64,000 nucleotides of DNA from Helicobacter aurati (GTDB taxonomy: Bacteria; Campylobacterota; Campylobacteria; Campylobacterales; Helicobacteraceae): contig NZ_NXLW01000003.1 in assembly GCF_003364265.1 (NCBI RefSeq), positions 1-64,000 of the forward strand, read 5' to 3'. Position 1 is the first letter of the stretch; every line of letters starts with the position of its first letter. A program made the position numbers and the translations under genes. Shown in pieces: positions 37,451 through 46,790 of this stretch. The notes beneath the pieces were generated by a model, which saw only the letters and a program-made list of their open reading frames with translations, ran no database searches and had not been told where the DNA came from.

Positions 37451-38680
37451 CTATCTATCAACCTCTCCCAAGATAATATTACTATTACCAATCATTGTAA
37501 TAATATCTGCCAAGTAGTGTCCAGGCATAATAGCTGTCATACCTTGTAAATGATAAAAACTAGGTGCTTTCACTTTCACTCTATGCGGATAAGGATTGCC
37601 AAGAGAACTAATAAAGAAACCTAATTCTCCTTTAGGGGATTCCGTTGGTGCATAAACTTCTCCTTTGGGAGGCCGCATACCCTGCGTTACCAAAACAAAA
37701 TGTTGCATTAATGCGTAATTTTGCGTCATAACATCTTCCTTTGGTGCAGAGATATAATTTGGCGCATGCGCCATAAGTTGCGTAGAGGTATCTTTATAAA
37801 ATGCAATTGCCTGATTAATAATCTTGCAACATTGATAAATCTCTTCAGTATAAAGAATATAACGTCCGTAACAATCCCCGCTATCTGTATAAGGCACACT
37901 GAAATCAATTTCTTCATAAATCTCATAAGGCTCTTCTTTGCGAATATCATATTGTACACCAGAACCACGTAACATAATGCCACTTAACCCATAATCTCTC
38001 GCCTGCTCTTTGGTAATCTTCCCTACTCCTTCAAGCCGCATACGCCAAATCCTATTTTTATCTAAAAGCCCTTTGATAAGATCTGTCGTTTGTGCAACCT
38101 CCTTAAGACAGGCTTTAATATTTTCAAACCAATTATTTGGAATGTCCAGAGGAACACCACCAATACGAATAGAATTATGCGTAAGTCGTGCTCCGCAATA
38201 ATCCTCAATCATATCCAGTATATATTCCCTTCCCTTGAAAGCGTACAAAAATACACTCATCGCCCCTACATCAAGAGCATGTGTTGCTATGAAAAGCAAA
38301 TGAGAAGCTAAACGATTCAGTTCTAACAGCACAGTGCGGATAACTTTAGCCCTACGCGGTACTTCAATGCCCAATAAAGTCTCCACACCATAGGCAAAAG
38401 CATGGTTATTGCTACTTGCAGCAGTATAATCCATGCGATCTGTTGTGGGCATAAATTCATTATAAATCATATTCTCTGCAAGTTTCTCTACACCTCGATG
38501 TAAATAGCCAATATCTGCAATCGCTCGTGTAACCATTTCACCATCAAGCTCTAAAATCAAACGTAATTGCCCGTGCGCACTTGGATGTTGTGGACCTAGA
38601 TTAACTACCATTCTATTATCATCTTGCTCAAAAAGAACATTTTCAAATTGTGTTTGTAATTTATTAAAATACTGTGCCAT
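37451..38680 (-). CDS. nuoD: NADH-quinone oxidoreductase subunit D
   Basis: 409 residues, 49-kDa-type subunit related to the hydrogenase large subunit. Segments: [51 protein letters not shown], and [28 protein letters not shown]; the C-terminus [14 protein letters not shown] is intact. It forms the quinone cavity with NuoB. Seven bases after nuoC. Confidence 0.97.
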   Translation of the reverse strand: MAQYFNKLQTQFENVLFEQDDNRMVVNLGPQHPSAHGQLRLILELDGEMVTRAIADIGYLHRGVEKLAENMIYNEFMPTTDRMDYTAASSNNHAFAYGVETLLGIEVPRRAKVIRTVLLELNRLASHLLFIATHALDVGAMSVFLYAFKGREYILDMIEDYCGARLTHNSIRIGGVPLDIPNNWFENIKACLKEVAQTTDLIKGLLDKNRIWRMRLEGVGKITKEQARDYGLSGIMLRGSGVQYDIRKEEPYEIYEEIDFSVPYTDSGDCYGRYILYTEEIYQCCKIINQAIAFYKDTSTQLMAHAPNYISAPKEDVMTQNYALMQHFVLVTQGMRPPKGEVYAPTESPKGELGFFISSLGNPYPHRVKVKAPSFYHLQGMTAIMPGHYLADIITMIGNSNIILGEVDR

Positions 38681-38687
38681 AGCTACC

Positions 38688-39494
38688 TCACGTTCTCTTA
38701 TCTAGGATCTTAGGATTACTTGTAGGAAACTTCTTAAGAATGGGGGGCTTATCTTTCTCTTGATAGGTAACTTCATGAATACAATCGCTAGGTTCTGCTC
38801 CTTTGGGAACTTCTTTACCAATACGTGCAAAATTTATGCTGTCATCTCTATCAACTCTCGCACTATCTCTTTGCTCGGGACCAACAATATCACGGTACTC
38901 TCTTCCAAAAATCTTATCGACCTCATACCACGAAGCAAACTCATCGCCTTTAAGCGGATAAGATTTCAAAAGTGGAAATCCAACCCAGTCAATAGGCATC
39001 AAAATACGTTTAAGAAAAGGATGATTCTCAAATTTAATTCCAAACATATCATAACATTCACGTTCGCTCCAATTAGCGGCAGAAAAAATGCTGCTTACAG
39101 ACGGTACAGATTCATTATCGCGAATCCTACATTTTACTCGTAGTCTACGTCTGGCTTTGTGTGATTGCTGATGTGAAGTAAGCTGATAAAACAACTCAAA
39201 AGAATCATCAATAGCAAGATTATCAATTGCGCTCATTTCTGAAAGAATATCATATTGTAATGATTTAAGAATCTCCAAGCTCTTAAGCAATGAATCTTTT
39301 TTTACATAAAAAACTGCCTGCCCTATTTCAACATAGCTTTTGAGAATCTCTACCTCTTGGCTTAGTGCTTCTTCTACAACACAAAATGCAGTTTGCATGG
39401 TCGGTGTTCTTGGAGTAAGTGGGGGTTGATAAAATGTGTCTGTGTGATAGACTTTTTTTTGCACATCTTTTTTTGGTTGTTGTTTTCGTATCAT
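38688..39494 (-). CDS. nuoC: NADH-quinone oxidoreductase subunit C
   Basis: 268 residues, 30-kDa subunit: [39 protein letters not shown] (pieces) near residue 130-170 is the family signature, followed by [13 protein letters not shown]. An N-terminal basic stretch of about 30 residues ([23 protein letters not shown]) is longer than usual. It is not fused to nuoD, unlike in E. coli. The 119-base gap to nuoB contains no clear terminator. Confidence 0.95.
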   Translation of the reverse strand: MIRKQQPKKDVQKKVYHTDTFYQPPLTPRTPTMQTAFCVVEEALSQEVEILKSYVEIGQAVFYVKKDSLLKSLEILKSLQYDILSEMSAIDNLAIDDSFELFYQLTSHQQSHKARRRLRVKCRIRDNESVPSVSSIFSAANWSERECYDMFGIKFENHPFLKRILMPIDWVGFPLLKSYPLKGDEFASWYEVDKIFGREYRDIVGPEQRDSARVDRDDSINFARIGKEVPKGAEPSDCIHEVTYQEKDKPPILKKFPTSNPKILDKRT

Positions 39495-39613
39495 TTTAAA
39501 TCCTTACAATCCTTTCTGCGATATTCCGATTATCCGCCAATCTCTAAGCGCATAATTCCGATTGCGTATAAAACTGCTTAAATATTCTCAAGCAAGCTTA
39601 ATTATCAATGCTG

Positions 39614-40123
39614 TTATACAAGACGTTTAGTTGCTGTATCGGGTAAAGCCTTTTTAGAGCGAATTTTCTGCTGTAAAACCATCATGGCGTATTGCAATGT
39701 CTCTGGACGAGGCGCACAACCGGGCAAATAAATATCAACAGGAATGATTCTATCTACTCCTTGTACAGTTGCATAAGTATTAAACATTCCCCCTGTATTT
39801 GCACAACTCCCCATGGAAACTACCCATTTTGGTTCAGGCATTTGATCATATAAACGTCTCGTAAATTCAGCATGCTTCTTAGTCAATGTTCCAGCAATAA
39901 TCATTACATCGCTTTGTCTTGGACTCGCGCGAAAAATAATTCCGAATCTATCAAAGTCAAATCTCGAACCGCCTGTCGCCATCATCTCAATGGCGCAACA
40001 AGCTAATCCATAAGTAAGTGGCCAAAGCGAATTGCTTCTTCCCCAATTCAGAATCTTATCGACTGTTCCCAATGCAACAGGCATACCTCTAGCACTTAAA
40101 TAATCTACTTGATGTCTTGCCAT
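39614..40123 (-). CDS. nuoB: NADH-quinone oxidoreductase subunit B
   Basis: 169 residues from ATG 40123, which has an AGGAG 7 bases upstream inside the end of nuoA; the upstream ATG 40144 lacks a good SD. The N2 cluster ligands are in [40 protein letters not shown] and [17 protein letters not shown]. Terminal Fe-S subunit that reduces quinone. It overlaps nuoA by 19 bases. Confidence 0.96.
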   Translation of the reverse strand: MARHQVDYLSARGMPVALGTVDKILNWGRSNSLWPLTYGLACCAIEMMATGGSRFDFDRFGIIFRASPRQSDVMIIAGTLTKKHAEFTRRLYDQMPEPKWVVSMGSCANTGGMFNTYATVQGVDRIIPVDIYLPGCAPRPETLQYAMMVLQQKIRSKKALPDTATKRLV

Positions 40124-40494
40124 GCTAATGCTCCTCGTTTCCACGCAAATAAAAAGCCCACAACAAGCAACCCAATGAAAGCTACCATTTCCATAAACCC
40201 AAGCATACCGAGATTACGATATTCTAAAGCCCATGGAATCATAAATATCACTTCAACATCAAATAAAACAAATAAAACTGCTATGATATAAAACTGGTGA
40301 GAGATTTTGTTCCCTTGCTTGATAGGAATAGGACCACATTCATAAGGAGCACTTTTAAGTTTATCTCCTCTTTTTTGTGCTAACTTCCTAGAAACTACTC
40401 TTTGCAAGAAAAAAGTTACTTGAAAGGCAATGAGGGTAAGAGCGAACATCAAAAACGCCCCAAAATACGGGTGGCTCAAAGCTACATTATCCAT
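40105..40494 (-). CDS. nuoA: NADH-quinone oxidoreductase subunit A
   Basis: 129 residues, three TM helices, with the conserved loop [12 protein letters not shown] near residue 47 and [22 protein letters not shown]. First gene of the nuo operon. The 198 bases upstream to metI are AT-rich; no strong sigma-80 -10 was clear, though TAGAAT on the minus strand is a possibility. Confidence 0.95.
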   Translation of the reverse strand: MDNVALSHPYFGAFLMFALTLIAFQVTFFLQRVVSRKLAQKRGDKLKSAPYECGPIPIKQGNKISHQFYIIAVLFVLFDVEVIFMIPWALEYRNLGMLGFMEMVAFIGLLVVGFLFAWKRGALAWQDIK

Positions 40495-40692
40495 TATATC
40501 TTCTTCCTTAAAATAAAATTTTCATTTATTTTGGTCTATCGAGATTCTCAATTTGCAAAGCAAACCGAAAAGAATGATACTAAGGAGATTCTAAGTTGTA
40601 TTCAATAAAGAATTAATAAAACGTAAGAATAAGGAATAATTTATTTTATTTGGGTTACTATTTGTTACTTTATAAATTGTAATTCTTATAAT

Positions 40693-41550
40693 TTATTCAA
40701 AGAATCTCTGCAATATTCCAAAGTGGTGTACTCTTAACGCATGAGAAAGCCAATCACCTACACTTTGCACAAATTGCACCAAAATTATTATCACTATACA
40801 AGTAAGAAATAAAATGAGTGTATCGGAGTTTTGATAGCCGTTATTAATTGCTAAAGCACCGAGCCCTGGCGCGCCAACAGCACCCGCCATAGCTGAATAT
40901 CCTATTAATGAGACAATTGTATTAGTCGCAGCATTAATAAGAGACGGCATAGACTCCGCAACCATCATTTTTACTACATCAAGTTTTGTAGCTCCCATGC
41001 TTAAAGTCGCCTCAATAAGCCCTTTATCTACTTCTTCTAAAGCTGATTCAAAAAGCCTTGCAACAAAGGGAATAGCGGCAATTGATAATGGGACAATCGC
41101 CGCGCTAGAGCCGATACTTGTGCCAATAATCAAGCGGGACAAGGGAAAAAGCAAGATAATAAGAATAATAAAAGGAAACGAGCGCAAAGTATTGACAATT
41201 GTTCCTAGAATCCTATTTAATACAGGTTGAGGAAATATTGCCTTAGCCTTTGTAACAGTCAGAAGAATGCCTAAAGGTAACCCCAAAAGTACAGCAAAAA
41301 AACTTGAAAAAAACACCATATATATCGTTTCTAAAGTAGAGTTACAAATATCAGAAGCAACATGAAAAAATCGTTCAGCAACATCAGGATCGCCTAACAA
41401 CGTATAGCAAAGAATCTCAAAGGAATTCTCACTCGGATACTCTTTAAGCGATTCTGGCATATCAATAAATTGCAAAATGAAAGGCCGCATAATAGATCCT
41501 ACAATTAGAAAAAGTATTAAAGATTGTATCAAAATCAAAGGATATAACAT
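40693..41550 (-). CDS. metI: MetI-family methionine ABC transporter permease
   Basis: 285 residues with six or so TM helices. The EAA loop EATLSMGATKLDVVKMMVAESMPSLI (pieces) and GYSAMAGAVGAPGLGALAINNGYQ near the C-terminus are diagnostic for MetI. MetI is normally about 215 residues; this one has about 65 additional N-terminal residues including an extra hydrophobic segment. It should pair with MetQ (5727-6500) and a MetN ATPase. MetN is normally adjacent; here the gene is alone, with a decayed oxidoreductase gene on its upstream side. Confidence 0.85.
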   Translation of the reverse strand: MLYPLILIQSLILFLIVGSIMRPFILQFIDMPESLKEYPSENSFEILCYTLLGDPDVAERFFHVASDICNSTLETIYMVFFSSFFAVLLGLPLGILLTVTKAKAIFPQPVLNRILGTIVNTLRSFPFIILIILLFPLSRLIIGTSIGSSAAIVPLSIAAIPFVARLFESALEEVDKGLIEATLSMGATKLDVVKMMVAESMPSLINAATNTIVSLIGYSAMAGAVGAPGLGALAINNGYQNSDTLILFLTCIVIIILVQFVQSVGDWLSHALRVHHFGILQRFFE

Positions 41551-41686
41551 AGCAAATTACTAAATATTGCTAAAGGCTTTCTGTCAAATTAACAATGTGC
41601 TTTGACGATACAAAGAATGTTACTCAATAAATTGACAATATTCCTTTAATCTTATGTTGCTAAAAATCAAAGTTATAAGGATTTAT

Positions 41687-42325
41687 ATGGAATCACACAA
41701 AACCCTCTTCCCCCTTTGGAAAATTAAAGAAATAGAATTCTCTAATCGTATCGTAATGCCCCCTATATGTCAGCATTAAGCCACCAAAGAAGGCAAAGCG
41801 ACATCTTGGCACAAACTCCACTATTATGCCACAAGGGCAGTAGGTAGCGTTGGATTTATTATCAAAGAAAAGATAAATATGGCAGCAACAAAGCCCTATT
41901 TACAAGAGATTCTGCTTGCTTGCAAGATGTCCTACCAAAAGATTATCCAATCTTAGTGAGGATTTCGGCAAATGATTATGCTAAAGAGGGCAATGAGCCT
42001 AAAGATTTTATCCTTTTATTAACACCGCTAAAAGACTTAATAGATTGCCTGCATATTAGCATAGGAGGCACTATTGGAAGTGTGCTTATAGATAAAGATA
42101 CGCAGATTTTCCCGGGCTATCAAAGGAGGGCTTGTGAGATTATCAAAAATGGACTAAAAGATATACCCTGCATTAGTGGGGGCTTGATTACTCAAGTGAT
42201 TATGGCAAGATGAAATGATGGGAAATAATAGATATGATGCTGTATTTATCGGTAGAGAACTGCTCAAAAATCCTTATTGGGCTTTACAAGCTGCAAAGGA
42301 ATTAAGCGAAGATAGCATGGCATGA
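41687..42325 (+). pseudogene. Old Yellow Enzyme / NADH:flavin oxidoreductase remnant
   Basis: From ATG 41687 the frame reads LFPLWKIKEIEFSNRIVMPP-ICQH then TAA, then continues ATKEGKATSWHKLHYYATRA and VGSVGFIIKE, which is the FMN-binding N-terminus of the YqjM/NamA family. A large internal part is missing. From about 41900 the C-terminal barrel resumes (YPILVRISANDY, LHISIGGTIG, PCISGGLIT), is interrupted by more stops near 42213, and ends with [24 protein letters not shown]. An in-frame stop, an internal deletion and a frame change all show this is a dead gene. The following 230 bases hold no recognisable gene. Confidence 0.87.
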
Positions 42326-42557
42326 ATCCTATAAATATGCGAAATAGCCAATCAAGCCATACAAAGATTGAAACAAATATATTTTAGAGCAGAGCCTAAC
42401 AATAACAAAAGCATTGCTAGGCTTAGAAGTTTTTATATTCTAAAAGCCTTTATTGACCAAAAGATTCAAAAAAGATACAATCAAAACTCTAAAACAATCT
42501 CTAAAGTCTCAAGTCAATCTCCTCTTAAGAGATAATGAGAGAGCATAAGGAAAATGA

Positions 42558-43172
42558 ATGCTAAATGTAATCTTTGATATGGACGGGACACTGCTTGATA
42601 GTGAGCCATCTATTTGCGGGGCAGTCAATGAGATTCGTGAATCTTTGGGATTTTCTAAGCTTAGTGATGAGAATATTTTGCATACTATCCATACACCAAG
42701 TCTTAATTGTGCGGAAGTGTTTTATAATATTAAGGATTTTCCGCATAAGAGCTACAAGGTAGGATTTGAAAAATATTTTTCTAAGCATTATGAAAATGCA
42801 ACTTTATTTGATGGGGTTGACGAAATGCTAAAAACTTGCAAAGAAAGGAAATATTTCCTAGCCATTGCTTCTAATGCTCCGCATAGTGGGCTAAAGCCAA
42901 TTTTGCAAAAACATAAGATTGCAGAGTTTTTTGATGTCATTATCGGCACAGATTCGCACATAGAATCTAAACCCAATCCTATGATGATTTATCGTATTTT
43001 GCAAAATGCTCCTTTTAAGAGCAGCGTTTTTGTTGGAAATTGCATAAAAGATGAAGGTGCTGCGACTAATGCAAACATTCCCTATCTCCAAGCAAAATGG
43101 GGCGAAGAAACACACGCTAAAAACGAATTTAGCGATGCAAAAGAGCTTTTAGCAAAACTTGAAAAAATATGA
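42558..43172 (+). CDS. HAD-superfamily phosphatase (phosphoglycolate phosphatase-like)
   Basis: 204 residues. Motif I FDMDGTLLDSEP at residues 6-17, motif II ASNAPHSGL near 105, a Lys in IESKPNPMMIYRIL near 135, and motif III FVGNCIKDEGAATNANIPYLQAKWG near 155 (in pieces). A helical cap lies between I and II, so it is a subfamily IA HAD (Gph / beta-PGM-like). SD TAAGGA is 6 bases before the ATG. Substrate not predictable. The nearby heptosyltransferase does not make it GmhB, which has a different motif I. Confidence 0.83.
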   Translation: MLNVIFDMDGTLLDSEPSICGAVNEIRESLGFSKLSDENILHTIHTPSLNCAEVFYNIKDFPHKSYKVGFEKYFSKHYENATLFDGVDEMLKTCKERKYFLAIASNAPHSGLKPILQKHKIAEFFDVIIGTDSHIESKPNPMMIYRILQNAPFKSSVFVGNCIKDEGAATNANIPYLQAKWGEETHAKNEFSDAKELLAKLEKI

Positions 43173-43276
43173 TTGCAACAATTCATAGTTTAGAATCTAT
43201 AAATGAAATTTTTAGCCTTGCAATGCAAGATTTCAGTGGTACTTGTTGGCAATAGTCAGTCGCACAAAGGAGGAAC

Positions 43277-44356
43277 ATGAGAATTGCAATTATTAGGCTA
43301 TCCGCTTTAGGTGATGTAATCGTTTCTTCAAGTATGTTAGCTGGATTAAAACTCATGCAAGAATGTCAGATAGAATGGTTTGTTGATGAGAGATTCGCAG
43401 GGGTTTTAGAACATTCTCCTTATATTACAAAGATTCACAGTCTCCCTTTTAAGAAGCTCTTAAAAAGTTTGACAGGCATACTCAATATTCGATCCTATAT
43501 GAAGAATTGCGGACAATATGATATAGTTATTGATATGCAAGGATTAATCAAATCTGCATGTATCGGTAAGTGTTTGATGACTAAAAAATTTGTAGGGTTT
43601 AGCAAGGAAGGCTGTAGAGAGTGGTTAGCAAGCTATTTCTACACGCATAAAGTCTCCATTAACTACGATGCGAACATCTTGGAAAGAAACTTTCAAGTAT
43701 TATTTAGCCATATGGACAAGTTCCAAGAATCGCCTTTTGATATTTCTAAGGTATTACAAGTACATTCTCAAAGTTTAGGTATTCATTATCGCAATTTGGA
43801 TTCTGAATTAATGGCTATTTTTCGAACAAATAATCACAACGACAAAAAAACTTTCAAATTCCTTTTTATTCTCGAAGCATCAATTCCCGAAAAAATCTAC
43901 CCTATCAAAAATTATGCGCTGCTTGCTAGTAAACTTGCAACATTTCTCCCAGATTCTGAATTTTTCTTGATATGGCATGACAATCTTGATAATGCAAATA
44001 ATCTCTTGGATATGCTAAAAAAACAAGGATTAAAGGGATTAAAACTCCCGAAACTCGACCTAAACGCATTAAAATTTATTATGAAACAAATGGATTGCGT
44101 GATTGGTGGAGACACTGGTATTACACATTTGGCATGGGCTATGGGAACACCTAGTATTACTCTTTATGGGAATAACAACAAAACATCTAGCAAAAATATG
44201 CGCGATACGCGCATTGAACGTGTATTGTTGGGCAATCCCTACCTGGTTTCAACAAGTAATAACTTTGAAATTAGCTCCATTAGTGCAGATTCTATCTTTA
44301 CACTTTTTAAACACAAAATCTATGAGAGAATCATAGAAGAAAATCGTACGCTATGA
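43277..44356 (+). CDS. waaC: Lipopolysaccharide heptosyltransferase I (WaaC family)
   Basis: 359 residues, GT9 fold: N-terminus MRIAIIRLSALGDVIVSSSM, then IEWFVDERFAGVLEHSPYI and DIVIDMQGLIKSACIG, and the ADP-heptose site DCVIGGDTGITHLAWAMGTPSITLYG (pieces) near residue 275. It adds the first L,D-heptose to Kdo of lipid A on the cytoplasmic face. A strong SD AAAGGAGGAAC precedes the ATG. gmhA, which makes the heptose precursor, lies 3.4 kb downstream. Confidence 0.9.
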   Translation: MRIAIIRLSALGDVIVSSSMLAGLKLMQECQIEWFVDERFAGVLEHSPYITKIHSLPFKKLLKSLTGILNIRSYMKNCGQYDIVIDMQGLIKSACIGKCLMTKKFVGFSKEGCREWLASYFYTHKVSINYDANILERNFQVLFSHMDKFQESPFDISKVLQVHSQSLGIHYRNLDSELMAIFRTNNHNDKKTFKFLFILEASIPEKIYPIKNYALLASKLATFLPDSEFFLIWHDNLDNANNLLDMLKKQGLKGLKLPKLDLNALKFIMKQMDCVIGGDTGITHLAWAMGTPSITLYGNNNKTSSKNMRDTRIERVLLGNPYLVSTSNNFEISSISADSIFTLFKHKIYERIIEENRTL

Positions 44357-44466
44357 AAATGCAACAAATTACCTTTAAATCCAATCGATTCTATAAAATT
44401 GAATATTGTGTTTGGTAATAAATCTCAAAATTCTTAAAATATTCTACCAAAATTAAAATATTTGGT

Positions 44467-44472
44467 TATAAT
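44467..44472 (+). promoter_or_regulatory. Candidate -10 box for the lipoprotein gene at 44520
   Basis: TATAAT in the context TTTGGTTATAATTTTGC, about 48 bases before the ATG; the gene has its own SD (AAGGAGAAG). Confidence 0.55.
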
Positions 44473-44519
44473 TTTGCATTTCCCAACAACATTAAAGATA
44501 TTTATTTTAAGGAGAAGTC

Positions 44520-44981
44520 ATGAAAATGTTGAAAAAACTATTGTTTGTTTCTATTGCAACTACAGGATTGCTCGTAGCCTGCCCGAATATGGACAAACAT
44601 TCAGGAGATGCGGGCAATCATGGTGTAAAAAGCGCACATAAATCACCGGATGGTATACTTGGCGATTTATATGAAAATGCAAGTTTTAAGCAAAAGAGAG
44701 AAATTTTACAAATTGAGTATGATTTCCGTAAAGCAGTAAAAAAACAAACTGAAAAATTTAAAGAATACAGAGAAGCCGTGTGGTTTGATATAAAGAATCT
44801 TCAAATAGACCTTGAGGAAGCAAAATATGACAGAAACTCATCTAAGGCTACAGCTATTCTTCATAGAATCGTTAAGAAAAAGGAAGAATTGCGTAAAAGC
44901 AAACAAGATGAAAAGAACTTGCATTATTTGTTAGACGAGGATAGGATTAAAAAGATTAACGAAGTATTAAAAGTGAAATAA
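44520..44981 (+). CDS. Putative periplasmic lipoprotein, helical, unknown function
   Basis: 153 residues. A signal peptide with a lipobox (LLVAC, Cys at residue 21) is followed by a His/Gly/Asp-rich linker and a long, strongly charged helical region (residues 60-150; Lys/Glu-rich heptads such as ILQIEYDFRKAVKKQTEKFKEY). The size and helical hairpin character recall Spy/CpxP-type metal- or stress-responsive proteins, but no family motif is certain. It has its own promoter and strong SD AAGGAG. Confidence 0.6.
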   Translation: MKMLKKLLFVSIATTGLLVACPNMDKHSGDAGNHGVKSAHKSPDGILGDLYENASFKQKREILQIEYDFRKAVKKQTEKFKEYREAVWFDIKNLQIDLEEAKYDRNSSKATAILHRIVKKKEELRKSKQDEKNLHYLLDEDRIKKINEVLKVK

Positions 44982-45101
44982 TTTAAAAACGTATAATCAT
45001 AAAAGTTTCATAGAAAAGACTGGGTGAATATCGAATCGTTTATAAGCATCTCATGTTCACCACTCAAATAATTAACGTTGTATTCCAGAAATATTTAAAA
45101 T

Positions 45102-45120
45102 TCAATTGTTAATCAATTGA
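45102..45120. repeat. Inverted repeat TCAATTG-TTAAT-CAATTGA upstream of the MORN-repeat gene
   Basis: Perfect 7-base arms with a 5-base spacer, 23 bases before the ATG at 45143. It could be an operator; it has no T-run, so it is not an intrinsic terminator. Confidence 0.4.
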
Positions 45121-45142
45121 TAATATTACCTAAGCTTATTTT

Positions 45143-45562
45143 ATGAAGTATCTGTTATTTATTCTTCTTTCTTCGTCTGTATATGGGAAGTTAAGTTCTT
45201 GCCAAGTCATGATTGACAGCATACTCCTGAATGGTTTATGTAAGGGCGTTCTAAAACACGGAAAGTTCATAGGCTATTACAATAACGGCATTATAGCTTG
45301 GGAAGTACATTATAAGAACGGTTATTTAGATGGAAGCTTCAAACACTTCTATCCTGATGGAAAATTGCATTTCTCTGGCTACTATAAAAAGTCTCAACTT
45401 CACAATACTTTCTACCAATACAATACACAAGAACAGATTCTAAAAGCGCATTTTAAAAATGGAGTATTGCATAATTGGCTATACATTTTCGATAATAACC
45501 AGAAAATCGAAGCTCTTAAATACTATTATGGTAAACTTATTCGGCAAGAGTTTTTAGATTAG
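45143..45562 (+). CDS. Secreted MORN-repeat (YwqK-like) protein
   Basis: 139 residues with a short signal peptide (LLFILLSSSVYG). Four to five MORN-type repeats follow: GKFIGYYNNGIIAWEVHYKNG, YLDGSFKHFYPDGKLHFSGYY, QLHNTFYQYNTQEQILKAHFKNG and LHNWLYIFDNNQKIEALKYY (each about 21 residues, pattern G-x-Y-x2-G-x6-Y). Such repeats form a beta-meander. The family is sometimes labelled as a toxin-antitoxin component, but no toxin gene is adjacent and the signal peptide argues for an envelope protein. Function unknown. Confidence 0.68.
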   Translation: MKYLLFILLSSSVYGKLSSCQVMIDSILLNGLCKGVLKHGKFIGYYNNGIIAWEVHYKNGYLDGSFKHFYPDGKLHFSGYYKKSQLHNTFYQYNTQEQILKAHFKNGVLHNWLYIFDNNQKIEALKYYYGKLIRQEFLD

Positions 45563-45609
45563 TTCATACCAAGATTACGATACTCTATAAATTAGGAATC
45601 ATTTTTTAA

Positions 45610-46614
45610 ATGACTAATAAGCACCATACCTCATTCTCACCCAATACCTCAAAGTTTACATTAACATACAATATATCTTTTATGCCCGATATAGCTGATA
45701 TACAATGCGCACAAATTCATGAATCAAACAACTATACCCCAGATGATAACAAAAAAACATGCACGTTAAAAACCACTAAGAAAAGAAAATATTTCGCAAT
45801 GTTGCAGACAAAAATATATGATAAATATTATAAATACAGGAGATACTATCATGACTTTACCGATAAAGAAAAAATCTTTCACTATGCTTCCTCATTAAGT
45901 TTTTATAATATTTTTTCAATTATCCCGCTATTACTCGTGTTTATTTCAATTTTTACAACTTTTCCTGTTTTTCATAATCAAATTGCGACTTTTAAGAAAC
46001 TGATTCTCGACAATATTTTGCCTAATAACACAAACGAAATCTTGCTTATGATTGATAGATTTTTGCTTAATGGTAAAGAAATGGGATTCATAGGTTTTTT
46101 AGTTGCCCTTGTAAGCTCATTCTTCTTTTTTCGAAATTTTGATGATATTTCGGCACGAATCTTCATGGCAAAAAAACGCAATGTTTTTGACTCATTTATC
46201 ATTTATTGGCTACTCATTACTCTGATGCCTATATTTTTTGTAACTTCTATCTATTTTGGTGCAATTGTTTCGCCAAAATATTGGAGTGTTTTTATGGAAA
46301 TGTCCAAAATAATACCCATGCTTACAACTTGGCTAATTTTTGCGATTTTATTTCGTATTGCAGCCAATAAATCAATGCGTTTTACAGTGCTTGCATTAAG
46401 TAGCTTGATAGGCGCGAGTATTTGGTATCTCTTTCGAAGTGTTTTTGTCTATTATATGAGTTATAACCAATTTTATAAAAATATTTATGGTTCTATTTCT
46501 ATTATCATGTTCGTGTTTCTATGGATTTACGTCTCATGGCTTATTATACTTATTTCTATGAGATTCTGTAAAAAACTTGATGATAAGTTACCTTTAAAAA
46601 CGCACAATAATTAA
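45610..46614 (+). CDS. YihY/UPF0761-family membrane protein
   Basis: 334 residues. Residues 1-85 are hydrophilic; six TM helices follow (SLSFYNIFSIIPLLLVFISIF, EMGFIGFLVALVSSFFFFRNF, YWLLITLMPIFFVTSIYFGA, MLTTWLIFAILFRIA, LALSSLIGASIWYLFRSVF, ISIIMFVFLWIYVSWLIILIS). The family was once called ribonuclease BN, which is not its role; it is a conserved inner-membrane protein, possibly in lipid or envelope transport. The N-terminal extension is longer than usual, and a later ATG (45682) is possible. It lies 47 bases after the MORN gene. Confidence 0.82.
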   Translation: MTNKHHTSFSPNTSKFTLTYNISFMPDIADIQCAQIHESNNYTPDDNKKTCTLKTTKKRKYFAMLQTKIYDKYYKYRRYYHDFTDKEKIFHYASSLSFYNIFSIIPLLLVFISIFTTFPVFHNQIATFKKLILDNILPNNTNEILLMIDRFLLNGKEMGFIGFLVALVSSFFFFRNFDDISARIFMAKKRNVFDSFIIYWLLITLMPIFFVTSIYFGAIVSPKYWSVFMEMSKIIPMLTTWLIFAILFRIAANKSMRFTVLALSSLIGASIWYLFRSVFVYYMSYNQFYKNIYGSISIIMFVFLWIYVSWLIILISMRFCKKLDDKLPLKTHNN

Positions 46615-46790
46615 TGTCCTTTGCTTAATAATTCCCCGTAACTAACACCGATATTTATACTTCTACTTTTACTTAATTTATGAATATCTACTCGTCATGT
46701 CAAGAAAATCCCTACTTTTGCCCATCGCAAATTGATTTGCATCAGATAATCACAACATTAAACACACGTTTATAAGGATTAATATCTGCT

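Noticed and set aside
40673-40679. Single TGTTACT upstream of nuoA as an HP1021 site
   Set aside because: One heptamer in 200 AT-rich bases is close to chance expectation.
45143-45562. YwqK-type antitoxin of a toxin-antitoxin pair
   Set aside because: It has a signal peptide and no neighbouring toxin gene; the repeats are simply MORN repeats.
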